From: a virus
IMG/VR virus record: IMGVR_UViG_3300046011_011804
Span: 1-21,946 of that record
Direction: 5' to 3' (one strand)
DNA: 21,946 nucleotides
Shown: in pieces, positions 21,890 through 21,946 of the stretch
Numbering within the stretch: the first letter of the stretch is position 1
Layout of the letters: each line of letters starts with the position of its first letter
The notes under the pieces: generated by a model
Told to the model about the DNA's origin: nothing
Database searches by the model: none
Seen by the model: only the letters and a program-made list of their open reading frames with translations
Translations under genes and position numbers: made by a program

Positions 21890-21946
21890 ATGGCTACGGC
21901 GGCAACCAGGGCGATGGATAGAGTTGATGCAAAATGGGCATTGTTG
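21890..21946 (+). CDS. Start of an unknown gene (3' partial)
   Basis: An ATG at 21890 follows the perfect ribosome site AGGAGGG, 5 or 6 bases upstream, and the frame is open to the window end (19 codons, MATAATRAMDRVDAKWALL). Too short to identify. The strong ribosome site supports a real gene. Confidence 0.55.
   Translation, partial: MATAATRAMDRVDAKWALL

Noticed and set aside
1-21946. CRISPR arrays, insertion sequences, tRNA or rRNA genes
   Set aside because: None seen. The only regular repeats are the short ones in the switch and the initiator gene, and no transposase or cloverleaf was recognised by eye.

Overview
The window is a large part of one temperate contractile-tailed (myovirus-type) phage or prophage. 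The tail module resembles that of phage Mu (gp36, gp37, gp38, sheath L, tube M, chaperone pair, tape measure, N, P/gp44, gp45, gp46, gp47, gp48). The rest is not Mu-like: there is no transposase. Instead there is a CI/Cro-type switch, a YqaJ exonuclease with a RecT annealase, and a replisome organizer with a DnaC-like helicase loader. The Mu-type tail points to a Gram-negative host. I could not identify the species; Desulfovibrio-like bacteria or another diderm lineage would fit, but this is a guess.

Layout. Positions 1-2646 (+): C-terminal part of the head protease with a nested scaffold, capsid decoration protein, major capsid protein and a small head protein. Positions 2646-6231 (+): head-tail connector proteins, sheath, tube, and the tail assembly chaperone with a -1 frameshift extension. 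Positions 6218-11882 (+): short tape measure, DNA circularisation/tail protein N, baseplate hub, spike, gp46, and gp47 carrying an inserted carbohydrate-binding-like module. Positions 11885-13347 (+): a cassette that splits the usual gp47-gp48 pair, made of a GT32-like glycosyltransferase and a probable beta-helix surface protein. Positions 13351-14681 (+): gp48 and a short tail fibre. Positions 14740-15674 (-): a membrane-anchored SH3-like moron with its own extended -10 promoter, then an HTH repressor. Positions 15675-15909: switch region with repeated operator-like sites and a near-consensus rightward promoter. Positions 15910-21946 (+): early operon with a ribbon-helix-helix regulator, YqaJ exonuclease, RecT, replisome organizer with a candidate internal origin, helicase loader, small unknown genes, an HTH-zinc ribbon protein, a tiny membrane protein, a DUF1064 nuclease and an excisionase-like HTH protein. 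The last gene is cut by the window end.

How it fits together. The repressor and rightward promoter control the early operon, which supplies recombination and replication. The structural genes are tightly packed, with many ATGA and TAATG overlaps, and end at the fibre. Terminase, portal, lysis genes and integrase are not in the window. The late genes lie left of the switch, so if the genome is circular or permuted the right end should lead through terminase and portal back to the left end.

Most interesting points: the glycosyltransferase/beta-helix cassette, the carbohydrate-binding insert in gp47, phased repeats plus a purine-rich tract inside the replisome organizer gene (lambda-O-like origin candidate), the frameshifted chaperone product that a plain ORF scan misses, and the membrane moron next to the repressor.
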